Source: JBAZYK01 sp964582265 (lineage in GTDB: Bacteria > Patescibacteriota > Gracilibacteria > UBA1369). Taken from it: a DNA stretch of 16,410 bases. This document shows, piece after piece, positions 6,560-13,495 of the stretch. The translations under genes were made by a program, and so were the position numbers. The stretch covers positions 1 to 16,410 of the forward strand of contig CAZOQT010000025.1 in assembly GCA_964582265.1 (NCBI GenBank), written 5' to 3'. The notes under the pieces were generated by a model. That model did no database searches. It saw nothing but the letters and a program-made list of their open reading frames with translations, and was not told the origin of the DNA. Every line of letters begins with the position of its first letter. Within the stretch, counting starts at the first letter, position 1.

Positions 6560-6586
6560 TACTCAAACGCAAAAAATTCGTATCAT
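6558..6586 (+). promoter_or_regulatory. Weak candidate promoter of the glycosyltransferase gene
   Basis: TTTACT (6558-6563) and TATCAT (6581-6586) are 17 nt apart; each differs from consensus (two and one mismatches). The start at 6612 is 25 nt beyond the -10, like other genes in the window. The -35 overlaps the left arm of the inverted repeat at 6559-6605. Confidence 0.3.
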
Positions 6587-6605
6587 CAAAAATGCTTTTG
6601 AGTAA
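6559..6605 (+). repeat. Inverted repeat upstream of the glycosyltransferase gene
   Basis: TTACTCAAA (6559-6567) and TTTGAGTAA (6597-6605) are exact 9-nt inverted copies 29 nt apart, bracketing the candidate -10. The second copy ends 6 nt before the ATG. It could be a split operator or an RNA stem; chance cannot be excluded. Confidence 0.3.
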
Positions 6606-6611
6606 TTATTG

Positions 6612-7730
6612 ATGTCATTAAAAAACATTAAATTAGCGATAGTTTGTGACTGGCTAACTTGCAGCGGAGGAGCGGAAAAGGTCATTTTGGCACTCCACCG
6701 TCTTTTTCCAAAAGCACCAATTTACACATCAATTTATAATCCGCAAAAGGTTAAAGGTTTTGAAAATGCAATGATCAATACATCATATTTGCAGCATCTT
6801 CCTTTTGCCAAAGAAAAACATCAACTGTACTTAACATTAATGCCGCATGCCTTTGAGAGATTTGATTTAAGCAGCTACGATATAGTTATTTCAAGTTCTC
6901 ATTCTTGCGCAAAAGGTATAATCACAAAACCACAAACACTGCACATTTGTTACTGCCATTCACCAATGCGCTACGCTTGGGAAAACAGTCATAAATACAT
7001 TAATGAGTACGAAACAAATAACCTTGTTAAGAAGATTGCTCCCATTTTTATGCACAAAATAAGGTTGTGGGATCGACTAAGTGCAGATAGAGTAGACTAT
7101 TTTATTGCGAATTCAAAACACATCCAGAATCGTATACACAAATATTATCGCAGGCCATCCAGCGTGATATATCCTTTTGTAGAAGCGGATAAATTCAAAT
7201 TGGTACCCAGTCGACAGGATTTCTTTTTGGCTGTAGGCAGGTTAACTCCATACAAAAAATTCGATCTAATAATTGAAGCGTTTAATGATTTAAAATTACC
7301 ACTGAAAATTGTAGGCACTGGAGTAGCTTACAAAAAGTTGAAACAAATGGCGCATCCAAATATTGAGTTTCTTGGAAGAGTTTCAGACAACAAACTAGCC
7401 GAACTTTATAGTACTGCAAAAGGACTTATTTTTCCTCAAGTTGAAGATTTTGGGATCATCCCATTGGAGGCAATGGCATCAGGTTGCCCCATAATTGCCT
7501 ATAACAAAGGGGGAGCACTTGAAACCGTTATAGATAAAAAGACAGGCATATTTTTTGATGAGCAGAATACCGTTTCCTTAAAGGGAGCTGTAGAAAAATT
7601 TATTAAGATGAAATTCAATCATCAGGAAATTCAAGAACATGCACAAAAGTTTGATCTTAGGAATTTTAACGACAAATTACTTGAATTTATCGAGAAAAAA
7701 TGGGACAACTGGGTAACCGATATGCATTAA
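6612..7730 (+). CDS. Glycosyltransferase family 4 protein (GT-B fold)
   Basis: A 372-residue GT4 retaining glycosyltransferase, likely cytosolic at the membrane face and adding a sugar from a nucleotide donor to a surface glycan or lipid-linked intermediate. The N-terminal Rossmann half has SGGAEKVILALHRLFP near 18-33 and HICYCHSPMRYAWE near 111-124. The C-terminal half begins near FLAVGRLTPYKKFDLIIEAF (205-224) and holds the donor-site E-x7-E motif EDFGIIPLE (278-286) and AMASGCPIIAYNKGGALE. The N-terminal WLTCSGGAEKV and CHSPMRYAW resemble WbaZ-like mannosyltransferases, but donor and acceptor cannot be read from sequence. ATG at 6612 is chosen over a TTG one codon before. A co-polymerase-like gene follows after 10 nt. 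Confidence 0.92.
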   Translation: MSLKNIKLAIVCDWLTCSGGAEKVILALHRLFPKAPIYTSIYNPQKVKGFENAMINTSYLQHLPFAKEKHQLYLTLMPHAFERFDLSSYDIVISSSHSCAKGIITKPQTLHICYCHSPMRYAWENSHKYINEYETNNLVKKIAPIFMHKIRLWDRLSADRVDYFIANSKHIQNRIHKYYRRPSSVIYPFVEADKFKLVPSRQDFFLAVGRLTPYKKFDLIIEAFNDLKLPLKIVGTGVAYKKLKQMAHPNIEFLGRVSDNKLAELYSTAKGLIFPQVEDFGIIPLEAMASGCPIIAYNKGGALETVIDKKTGIFFDEQNTVSLKGAVEKFIKMKFNHQEIQEHAQKFDLRNFNDKLLEFIEKKWDNWVTDMH

Positions 7731-7740
7731 TTTATTCATC

Positions 7741-8328
7741 ATGGAACAATTTAACTACATAGGATTTTTATTCCGTAACTGGAAGTCAATTTTAATAGTG
7801 ACAATTCTAGTCGCAATTAGCGCCGGTGTATTTGGCGTCATAAAAAACAAGACAGTTTACCAGGCCACTGTATTTATTAACATTGGGGCAAAGCAAAACA
7901 ATCAAAACACGAGTTTACTTGAAGCTGTTCAAGCGGCAGATCAATTCACTGAAACCATTCAAGGCTGGTTTAAAGACCCGTCTTTCTTGTCAAAAATTTC
8001 TAACGATCCAACGGGAATAAGCGCAAGAAAACAAGAAAAGCAAAACCTGATTGTTGAATATGAAAAAAACACACGTGAAGAAGCAACAAATCTTAGTTCA
8101 GAAATCAAACATGCATTACAAGAACAACTAGAAAACTACAACGCTCAAACACAGAACGGATTTACTTTGGGCGTATTTTCAACAACAGTTACTACTAAAA
8201 ATTATCCTCTAGGCTTAGTGATTCTTCTGGGTATAATTGGCGGCTTTGTTGCAGGCCAAGTACTATTTTATGTCTTTGAGTACCTATCATTTGTTAGTAG
8301 GAAAATTAAGCAGGGCCAAATAAAATAG
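7741..8328 (+). CDS. Wzz/polysaccharide co-polymerase-like membrane protein
   Basis: A 195-residue protein with the two-helix layout of chain-length determinant (Wzz/YveK-like) proteins: a short cytosolic start (EQFNYIGFLFRNWKSI), membrane helix 1 near 16-33, an outer domain of about 125 residues, then membrane helix 2 near 160-181 preceded by TTKNYPLG, where a proline usually sits in Wzz-type proteins. A short basic tail follows (SRKIKQGQIK). The outer domain is shorter than in typical Wzz proteins and has no tyrosine-kinase domain attached. The position 10 nt behind a GT4 gene supports a role in surface glycan assembly or export. Family membership is inferred from layout more than from sequence motifs. 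Confidence 0.65.
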   Translation: MEQFNYIGFLFRNWKSILIVTILVAISAGVFGVIKNKTVYQATVFINIGAKQNNQNTSLLEAVQAADQFTETIQGWFKDPSFLSKISNDPTGISARKQEKQNLIVEYEKNTREEATNLSSEIKHALQEQLENYNAQTQNGFTLGVFSTTVTTKNYPLGLVILLGIIGGFVAGQVLFYVFEYLSFVSRKIKQGQIK

Positions 8329-8333
8329 TTTAA

Positions 8334-9518
8334 TTATTTAGTCCTTTCCAAATAATCTTTAACAAAGATGCCAACAGTTGTAGCAATTGGTATAGAAATT
8401 ACCAGTCCCAAAATTCCCAAATACTGATACCCAACCATCATTGCAAAAATAATTATTATAGGGCTCAAACCAATTACTCTATTCATTACATAAGGAGCCA
8501 AAATATTAACTTCTATTTGCTGAAGGATGAAATAATAAATGGAAACCCATAAAGCCAAAATCGGGGATTGGTTAAGCACAATTGGCATAGTTAATGCCCA
8601 CGCAAAAACTCTACCAACAACGGGAATAATTACAAAAATACCAGCAATTACAGACAACGTCAGTGCATATTGAACACCTAAAATCAATAACCCAACATAG
8701 CTTAGCAACGCAGCGATAATGGAAAGCAAAATCTGGCCTCTTAACCAGTAGCCAATCTTTTCTTTCATAACACCAAGTCTAGTAGTTATATATTGGCCAT
8801 ATTTTGAAGGAAACAATGAAAGATAGAATTGCTCCATAGACTTTTCTTCCACAGTCATAAAGAATGTTAGTACTAGCACCAGAATTACATTAATAAGACC
8901 AAATGAAATATTATAAAGCTGCGTAGCCACTAAAGTTAACGTTGTTTGTATTTGCGCAGCAGCAGTTTTTAAATCCAAAGTCTGCATGAACTGATCAATA
9001 TAAGGCTTCAGCTGAGCAGAAAAGGGGAGCTGCGTTTTGCCCATTGCCAAATCCTGAATAAACTGACCAACTGCCCTGGCAATGTCATAAATTTGGCTTA
9101 CTATTAAAGGCACCAAATGTGACAGCAATAAACCAAAAACTAAAAAAATCAAAAGATATATGAGCAAAACGCCAACACTTCTTGGCAACTTGCGAAACTG
9201 TAAATAGCTAACCATTGGATGAAGCGCAGCAGAAAACAAAAATGCCACAAAAAACACAACCAATATCCCGCTAATCTGATTCAAAAAGTAAGCAAGCAAA
9301 ATTAGTAATAAAACAATTGCGGTGCTTTTGGCCATACTTGCAGGTGAAATTTCCACCACCATTTTTTCATTTTGCTTTTGTCCCTTAGGGAAAGATTCTG
9401 CTTTATCCGGATCATTTTCTTGAATTGCTCGCTGCCTCATTTTACTCAAACCATCTGTGATTTTAGCAAGTTTTTTCTTTGTTTTATCGAATGTCTTTTT
9501 AAAAATATTTGTTTTCAT
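8334..9518 (-). CDS. AI-2E family transporter (PerM-like permease)
   Basis: A 394-residue multi-pass membrane protein of the AI-2E/PerM family, whose members export small molecules or exchange ions; the substrate here is unknown. About 65 N-terminal residues are charged and cytosolic, unusually long. Then come a helix pair near 68-105, PMVSYLQFRKLPRSVGVLLIY with the next helix, a soluble loop with QIYDIARAVGQFI, and the conserved half near SLFPSKYG...GYWLRGQILLSIIAALLSYVGL. The C-terminal core (IPVVGRVFAWALTMPIVL, QQIEVNILAPYVMNRVIGLSP) is the most diagnostic part of the family. It starts 2 nt after the stop of the pilin-like gene, so the two form an operon, and converges on the co-polymerase-like gene with only 5 nt between stops. 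Confidence 0.92.
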   Translation of the reverse strand: MKTNIFKKTFDKTKKKLAKITDGLSKMRQRAIQENDPDKAESFPKGQKQNEKMVVEISPASMAKSTAIVLLLILLAYFLNQISGILVVFFVAFLFSAALHPMVSYLQFRKLPRSVGVLLIYLLIFLVFGLLLSHLVPLIVSQIYDIARAVGQFIQDLAMGKTQLPFSAQLKPYIDQFMQTLDLKTAAAQIQTTLTLVATQLYNISFGLINVILVLVLTFFMTVEEKSMEQFYLSLFPSKYGQYITTRLGVMKEKIGYWLRGQILLSIIAALLSYVGLLILGVQYALTLSVIAGIFVIIPVVGRVFAWALTMPIVLNQSPILALWVSIYYFILQQIEVNILAPYVMNRVIGLSPIIIIFAMMVGYQYLGILGLVISIPIATTVGIFVKDYLERTK

Positions 9519-9520
9519 AA

Positions 9521-10309
9521 TTAGCCTGTAATAGCTTTAAGAATAATATTTACAAGTGACCATGCAAGCAGGGCAACGCCCATGCCCATTAGCGCGTGAG
9601 AGATAGTCTTTTTACCCTTTTCTTTATCTTCACCAAGACCTCCAATTACGTATCTATATCCTCCAATAACAATAAAAAGTACACTAATTAAGCCAATTAA
9701 CCCCAAGGCAAAATTAATCATGTAAGTAATGTAGTATGGAACCAACGCCAAATCCATGCGGCCAGTTTTTACGGCGCAGGCCAGAAGGTCATCGCGGTTG
9801 CCGTTAAGTGAGCCGGCATTTTCATCTGCTGCATTAGAAGCATTTTTTGCGCCATTTAAATTGTCCGTTGCGTCTTCTAAAGCGGCCTGAGCGTCAACAA
9901 TATCATTTTGAACTTCTTTATACTGGTTTTGCAATGCAACACAAGCAGGATCTGCTGCTCCATTTGGGTGAGCGACCTTATCATTTGCACACGTCTTCAT
10001 ATCAGTTATTAATTGCTCAGATTGGTCTTTCAACGACTTAAGTTCATTTGTAGCTTTCTCATAAGAAGTACCCGCATCTGCATATTTATTACTGGCATCT
10101 TGCGCCTTTTTATTTAACCCCGGCAACGTCCCAGTCGCTAAGTACTCATCCACATAGCTATTACATTCATCCATACTCTTATCTGTACAAGGCAGCAAAG
10201 TAAAACTCCCTGAACAATTGCTTGTCTTGGGCTCCGCCGCCATTACGGGCTGTATAGAGAATGAAATTATAGCTAAAACCAATAAAAATTTTGTTGTTGT
10301 TTTTTTCAT
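9521..10309 (-). CDS. Secreted pilin-like protein with cysteine-rich, coiled-coil domain (T4SS_pilin/Mbov_0395-like tail)
   Basis: A 262-residue exported membrane protein. An N-terminal signal peptide (MKKTTTKFLLVLAIISFSIQ, then PVMA) ends at a likely AxA-type site before AEPKT. A polar region of about 165 residues follows with six cysteines (about 32, 41, 49, 107, 123, 178), an even number compatible with disulfides, and long helical, coiled-coil-prone stretches rich in D, N, A, K and Q. The last 70 residues have two membrane helices around LGLIGLISVLFIVIGGYRYV and ALMGMGVALLAWSLVNIIL, with GGLGEDKEKGKKTI between. That pattern matches TrbC/VirB2-like pilins found widely in Patescibacteria and mycoplasmas. 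The ATG at 10309 is preferred to a TTG at 10321: it begins a normal signal peptide and lies 24 nt after the -10. Pilus subunit, channel or adhesin are all possible roles. Confidence 0.75.
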   Translation of the reverse strand: MKKTTTKFLLVLAIISFSIQPVMAAEPKTSNCSGSFTLLPCTDKSMDECNSYVDEYLATGTLPGLNKKAQDASNKYADAGTSYEKATNELKSLKDQSEQLITDMKTCANDKVAHPNGAADPACVALQNQYKEVQNDIVDAQAALEDATDNLNGAKNASNAADENAGSLNGNRDDLLACAVKTGRMDLALVPYYITYMINFALGLIGLISVLFIVIGGYRYVIGGLGEDKEKGKKTISHALMGMGVALLAWSLVNIILKAITG

Positions 10310-10333
10310 AAATTTAATCAAAAAACCATGTGA

Positions 10334-10363
10334 ATCTTATCATAAACTGCCTATGTCTTACAA
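10334..10363 (-). promoter_or_regulatory. Promoter of the pilin-like/AI-2E operon (extended -10)
   Basis: Minus strand: TTGTAA (10363-10358), an 18-nt spacer, then TAAGAT (10339-10334) preceded by TGA, an extended -10. It has the same 18-nt plus TGn layout as the promoter at 4433-4462. The predicted start of transcription lies near 10327, giving a leader of about 17 nt for the ATG at 10309. Confidence 0.5.
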
Positions 10364-11038
10364 TTAATTCTTAAAAAGCAAACTGCCAATCCTCACCTCT
10401 GTTGCACCTTCTTCAATTGCCACCATGTAGTCGTTACTCATTCCCATAGATAAAATTTTTACGTTAGCATCACGCTCTGCAAACTTATCAAACAAATCTT
10501 TCATCCTTCTAAAATATGGTCTAACCTCATTTAAATTCTCCGCAAATGGAACAATCGACATCAATCCGCAAAAAATCACGTTGGGCAATTTCATGACTTC
10601 GGGAACTAGAATTTNNNNNNNNNNATCCAGCTTTAAGCCAAATTTATTTGGATCTCGGGAAATATTAACCTCAAGCAAAACCTGAGTCTTCTTGCCCAAT
10701 TTTAAAGATTCATCGTTTATTTTTTTTGCCAATTTCAAGCTATCCACAGATTCAATCAGATCAAATAATTTCACAGCATCTTTCACTTTATTAGTTTGCA
10801 AATGACCAATGAAGTGCCTTTTCACAGGCAAGATCGCAGGGAATTTTTTAACACCATCCTGGATTTTATTTTCTCCAATATTAGTAATTCCCGCAGAAAT
10901 TGCCTCATTAATTTCATCAACATTGGCATATTTTGTCGCAGCCAGAACAGTAATATCACCGGGATTTATGTTACATTTCAGGCAAATGCTTTCAATTTTT
11001 CGCTTAAATTCTTTAACATTTTCGGAAATTTTTGACAT
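10364..11038 (-). CDS. YggS/PROSC-family PLP homeostasis protein (contains assembly gap)
   Basis: A member of the YggS/YlmE/PLPBP family, a PLP-binding TIM-barrel-like protein in vitamin B6 and amino-acid homeostasis without known catalysis. Lys36 in VLAATKYANV is the PLP-binding lysine. IGENKIQDGVKKF, HFIGHLQTNKVKDAV, LLEVNISRDPNKFGL, FCGLMSIVP and the C-terminal LSMGMSNDYMVAIEEGATEVRIGSLLF (in part the phosphate-binding GMSxD) are all recognisable. Ten Ns replace about four residues after GLKLD. The frame is kept on both sides and the spacing to the next conserved block is within a residue of E. coli YggS, so the gene is probably intact and about 224 residues long. It is transcribed divergently from der. 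Confidence 0.93.
   Translation of the reverse strand: MSKISENVKEFKRKIESICLKCNINPGDITVLAATKYANVDEINEAISAGITNIGENKIQDGVKKFPAILPVKRHFIGHLQTNKVKDAVKLFDLIESVDSLKLAKKINDESLKLGKKTQVLLEVNISRDPNKFGLKLDXXXXILVPEVMKLPNVIFCGLMSIVPFAENLNEVRPYFRRMKDLFDKFAERDANVKILSMGMSNDYMVAIEEGATEVRIGSLLFKN
10615..10624. other. Assembly gap (10 Ns)
   Basis: A run of ten unknown bases inside the YggS-type gene. Reading frame continues across it at the stated length, which suggests the true gap is close to 10 bases or differs from it by a multiple of three. Confidence 0.99.
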
Positions 11039-11044
11039 TTCAAA

Positions 11045-11073
11045 TTGTAAGTTTAATAAAACATCTGTACTAT
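11045..11073 (+). promoter_or_regulatory. Candidate der promoter
   Basis: TTGTAA (11045-11050), 17-nt spacer, TACTAT (11068-11073). Both boxes are moderate matches; TATAAG three bases on is an alternative -10 with a 20-nt spacer. The ATG at 11101 is 27 nt beyond. It overlaps the divergent yggS promoter. Confidence 0.35.
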
Positions 11074-11097
11074 AAGCCAGAATTTAGCCAAAACCAA
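11069..11097 (-). promoter_or_regulatory. Promoter of the YggS-type gene
   Basis: Minus strand: TTGGTT (11097-11092), a 17-nt spacer and TATAGT (11074-11069). The start codon at 11038 follows 30 nt after the -10. The -10 boxes of this and the der promoter share the same bases on opposite strands. Confidence 0.45.
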
Positions 11098-11100
11098 GTC

Positions 11101-12483
11101 ATGGATAGTAAACACGATCATAACATTCCCATTGTAGCGATTATTGGCCGACCAAACGTCGGTAAATCAAGCTTATTTAATCGCCTTATTCAAAAACGAG
11201 TAGCAATAACATCAGACATCGCCGGGACTACCCGCGACCGTATCTATTTTCATACTGAAATTAATGAACTACCGGTGATCTTGGTGGACACAGGTGGGAT
11301 GGAATATGGAAAAAAAGAAAATATTGAAGCCGATGTTCAAAGTCAGGCTAGACTTGCCATGAACGAGGCAGACTTTATTTTGTTCGTTTTAGATGCAAGC
11401 GAAAACCTGACAGCAAATGACTACGAAGCCGCACAGGTACTAAGAAAAACCCATAAACCGATCATGTTAATTGCCAATAAGTACGACCATCCAAGAGTAG
11501 CAGAAAAAATGGAAGATTTTTCTAAGCTTGGCTTTGGCGAACCATTATACATTTCAACGATCCACAAAGTTGGCGTTGATGACTTAATTGTTCAACTTGA
11601 AAAGAAATTAAAAAAAGAAGGATGGAAAAAGGGTAAATCAAAAAAAGTAACAAAAGGTGACGTAACAAATATTTGCTTTTTAGGCAGACCGAATGTGGGC
11701 AAGTCCTCATTGGTAAATGCGCTTTTAGGTGAGGATAAATTAATCGTTTCTCCTGTTGCCGGAACAACTCGCGACGCAATAGACATAGAGGTTCAATGGC
11801 AAAACAAAAAATTTAATTTAATTGATACAGCCGGCATTCGCAGGAGAGGTAAAATAGAAAAAGGTTTGGAAAAAATAAGCATGCTGCGCTCACTTGAAGC
11901 AGTAGAAAGAACAGACATAGCCTGCTTAATTTTGAATTTTGAAGAGGGTATTGCCAAGCAAGACCAGCACATTTCAGCTTATATCACAGAAGCTGGCAAA
12001 GGCCTTATTCTTATTGTAAACAAAAGTGATTTGATGAAGAACCGCCATGAAGATGAAAGCAGATTTTTATGGAAACTTAAGAATAAATTTGATTTCTTGC
12101 CTTGGGCTCCAGTTATTTTTGTGTCCGCTTTAAACAAAATCAATATCGAAAAAATACTTGAAATTTCTGAACAAATACAAACAGAAAGGTCTAGAAAAAT
12201 TAATGATGACGAACTGGATGGCTTTATGAAAGAAACAATCTTTAAGCACCTGCCTCCAAAAGTTGGCCCTACAAAAGCAAAAATCTATTCTCTTGTTCAA
12301 ACCGATACACAACCTCCAACTTTTGTATTTAAAGTTAACGATGCCAAAGCACTACATTTTTCATATAGAAGATATTTGGAAAATGAAATGCGTAAAAAAT
12401 ACAATTTCACAGGCACATCCATAAAAATGGTATACGCAAGTCAAGCACCAGGACGCAACTCAAAAAAATCCAAGAAGGACTGA
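11101..12483 (+). CDS. der: Ribosome biogenesis GTPase Der (EngA)
   Basis: Der is the double-GTPase factor for late 50S subunit assembly. The first G domain has GRPNVGKSS (16-24), DTGG, and NKYD; the second has another GRPNVGKSS near 195, DTAGIRRRG, and NKSD. A C-terminal KH-like domain runs through PPTFVFKVNDAKALHFSYRR and LENEMRKKYNFTGTSIK and ends in a basic tail (NSKKSKKD). The length of 460 residues is typical. The ATG at 11101 is chosen because MDSKHDHNIPIVAIIGRPN is a normal Der N-terminus; an upstream in-frame TTG at 11032 would add 23 residues overlapping the divergent gene and both promoters. The stop is TGA. Confidence 0.97.
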   Translation: MDSKHDHNIPIVAIIGRPNVGKSSLFNRLIQKRVAITSDIAGTTRDRIYFHTEINELPVILVDTGGMEYGKKENIEADVQSQARLAMNEADFILFVLDASENLTANDYEAAQVLRKTHKPIMLIANKYDHPRVAEKMEDFSKLGFGEPLYISTIHKVGVDDLIVQLEKKLKKEGWKKGKSKKVTKGDVTNICFLGRPNVGKSSLVNALLGEDKLIVSPVAGTTRDAIDIEVQWQNKKFNLIDTAGIRRRGKIEKGLEKISMLRSLEAVERTDIACLILNFEEGIAKQDQHISAYITEAGKGLILIVNKSDLMKNRHEDESRFLWKLKNKFDFLPWAPVIFVSALNKINIEKILEISEQIQTERSRKINDDELDGFMKETIFKHLPPKVGPTKAKIYSLVQTDTQPPTFVFKVNDAKALHFSYRRYLENEMRKKYNFTGTSIKMVYASQAPGRNSKKSKKD

Positions 12484-12508
12484 TTGAGAATCAAATCATT
12501 GAAACACC

Positions 12509-13435
12509 TTATTTCGACAATAGAGACTCCAATCGCGCTCTAAATTTTTTAGTTATTTCTACCCTGCGATCCACATTATGATATTTTAAAATTTTATCAT
12601 TCACGATAATTGATGAATTTTCATTAAAATTTAACATATTCTTTTGATACCTCCGTAAATTAATTTTAGATAATTTGTTTTCCACATAGTCACCAAATCT
12701 ACCGCCCAGTACAAAACGCAGCGCCCTACCTATAAAAGAAAACCAGGGCTTAGATAATAAATGACTTTCATCTAACTGTACCGGACTTGCAAAGTACTGA
12801 TTAATCCAACTATTATCTTTAATAAATTCCAGGAATAAGGGCTTACCATAAACTACCTTCAATGTTTTAATCCAAAAAGGCAGGTAAATATCTTCTTTTA
12901 GCCCGATTGACTGAATATTAAGACCATCCCTTGCAATAAAAAAACTTAGACAAAATCGCCCTGATACTCTGTGACCATGCCTACGAACACCCAAAAGAGT
13001 AAACAAAATAGTAACAAGCGTTCTTGCGGTAAAAATTCTTCCGGGAGTAGTTACAATAAAAAGATCGATGTCACTATCCTCATACGATGAATCAAAAGCT
13101 AATGTATTACAGACAGCAACCATTTCCGCGAACGGCAATAAATTAATAAAAGGCAAAAAAAACTCACAACGCCTCCAAAATTTTTTTGAAATATTTTGCC
13201 GTTCCTGAAAATTCAAAATCGAATTTTTATTATCATAAAAACAAAAATACCCATCAGTTGAAAACAGATTACTGTCTTCACTAATCGAATCCAAGATCTG
13301 ATCCTTGCTAAGTTGCATCCCCCTAGACTGAAACTGAAAAATTTCATCCAATGTCAATGGCCTACCAAATTGCTCAAAAAAAATAAGCGCAGGATATGTA
13401 GCCGCTTTTACATAATTTAATTCCTTAAAAGCCAT
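12509..13435 (-). CDS. Winged-helix plus nucleotidyltransferase-like protein, GS motif altered
   Basis: A 308-residue protein of unknown role. Residues 1-75 look like a winged-helix domain (LTLDEIFQF, SKDQILDSI, then a strand pair ending DGYFCFYD). After RRCEFFLPFINLLPFAEMVAVCNTLAF comes the nucleotidyltransferase core SDIDLFIVT with Asp122 and Asp124, and TPGRIFTARTLVTILFTLLGVRR, which is typical of a nucleotidyltransferase-like family I know from Patescibacteria. The GS pair that normally precedes the aspartates (as in LTGSLA) reads N-T here (CNTLAF). The remainder is mixed helix and strand, with FIKDNSWINQYF near 203-214. No cognate toxin or antitoxin partner is adjacent, so a toxin-antitoxin role is not supported. 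It converges on der with 25 nt between stops and diverges from uvrC. Confidence 0.7.
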   Translation of the reverse strand: MAFKELNYVKAATYPALIFFEQFGRPLTLDEIFQFQSRGMQLSKDQILDSISEDSNLFSTDGYFCFYDNKNSILNFQERQNISKKFWRRCEFFLPFINLLPFAEMVAVCNTLAFDSSYEDSDIDLFIVTTPGRIFTARTLVTILFTLLGVRRHGHRVSGRFCLSFFIARDGLNIQSIGLKEDIYLPFWIKTLKVVYGKPLFLEFIKDNSWINQYFASPVQLDESHLLSKPWFSFIGRALRFVLGGRFGDYVENKLSKINLRRYQKNMLNFNENSSIIVNDKILKYHNVDRRVEITKKFRARLESLLSK

Positions 13436-13442
13436 AAAAAAT

Positions 13443-13471
13443 TTAACAATAATTCAAAAAGAGCTTATACT
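13443..13471 (+). promoter_or_regulatory. uvrC promoter
   Basis: TTAACA (13443-13448), a 17-nt spacer and TATACT (13466-13471), each one mismatch from consensus. The ATG at 13496 follows 24 nt after the -10 with no Shine-Dalgarno sequence. The opposite strand has TATAAG over the same bases, perhaps for the divergent gene, but its -35 is poorly spaced. No clear LexA-type operator was recognised. Confidence 0.6.
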
Positions 13472-13495
13472 CGAGCACGAAATAATCAAGCTAAA

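Noticed and set aside
295..10390. A shared 17-nt word (AAAAGCAAACTGCCAAT) in ribD and the YggS-type gene
   Set aside because: In both genes it encodes an IGSLL peptide on the minus strand; likely coincidence of codon use, not a dispersed repeat.
11032..11100. Upstream TTG extension of der
   Set aside because: It would overlap the start of the divergent YggS-type gene and both promoters, and adds residues not found in Der proteins; ATG at 11101 fits the family.
12484..12508. Terminator between the convergent der and nucleotidyltransferase-like genes
   Set aside because: Only a 4-bp GATT/AATC pairing is possible and there is no T-run; the other convergent junctions (8329-8333, 15755-15757) are too short to judge.
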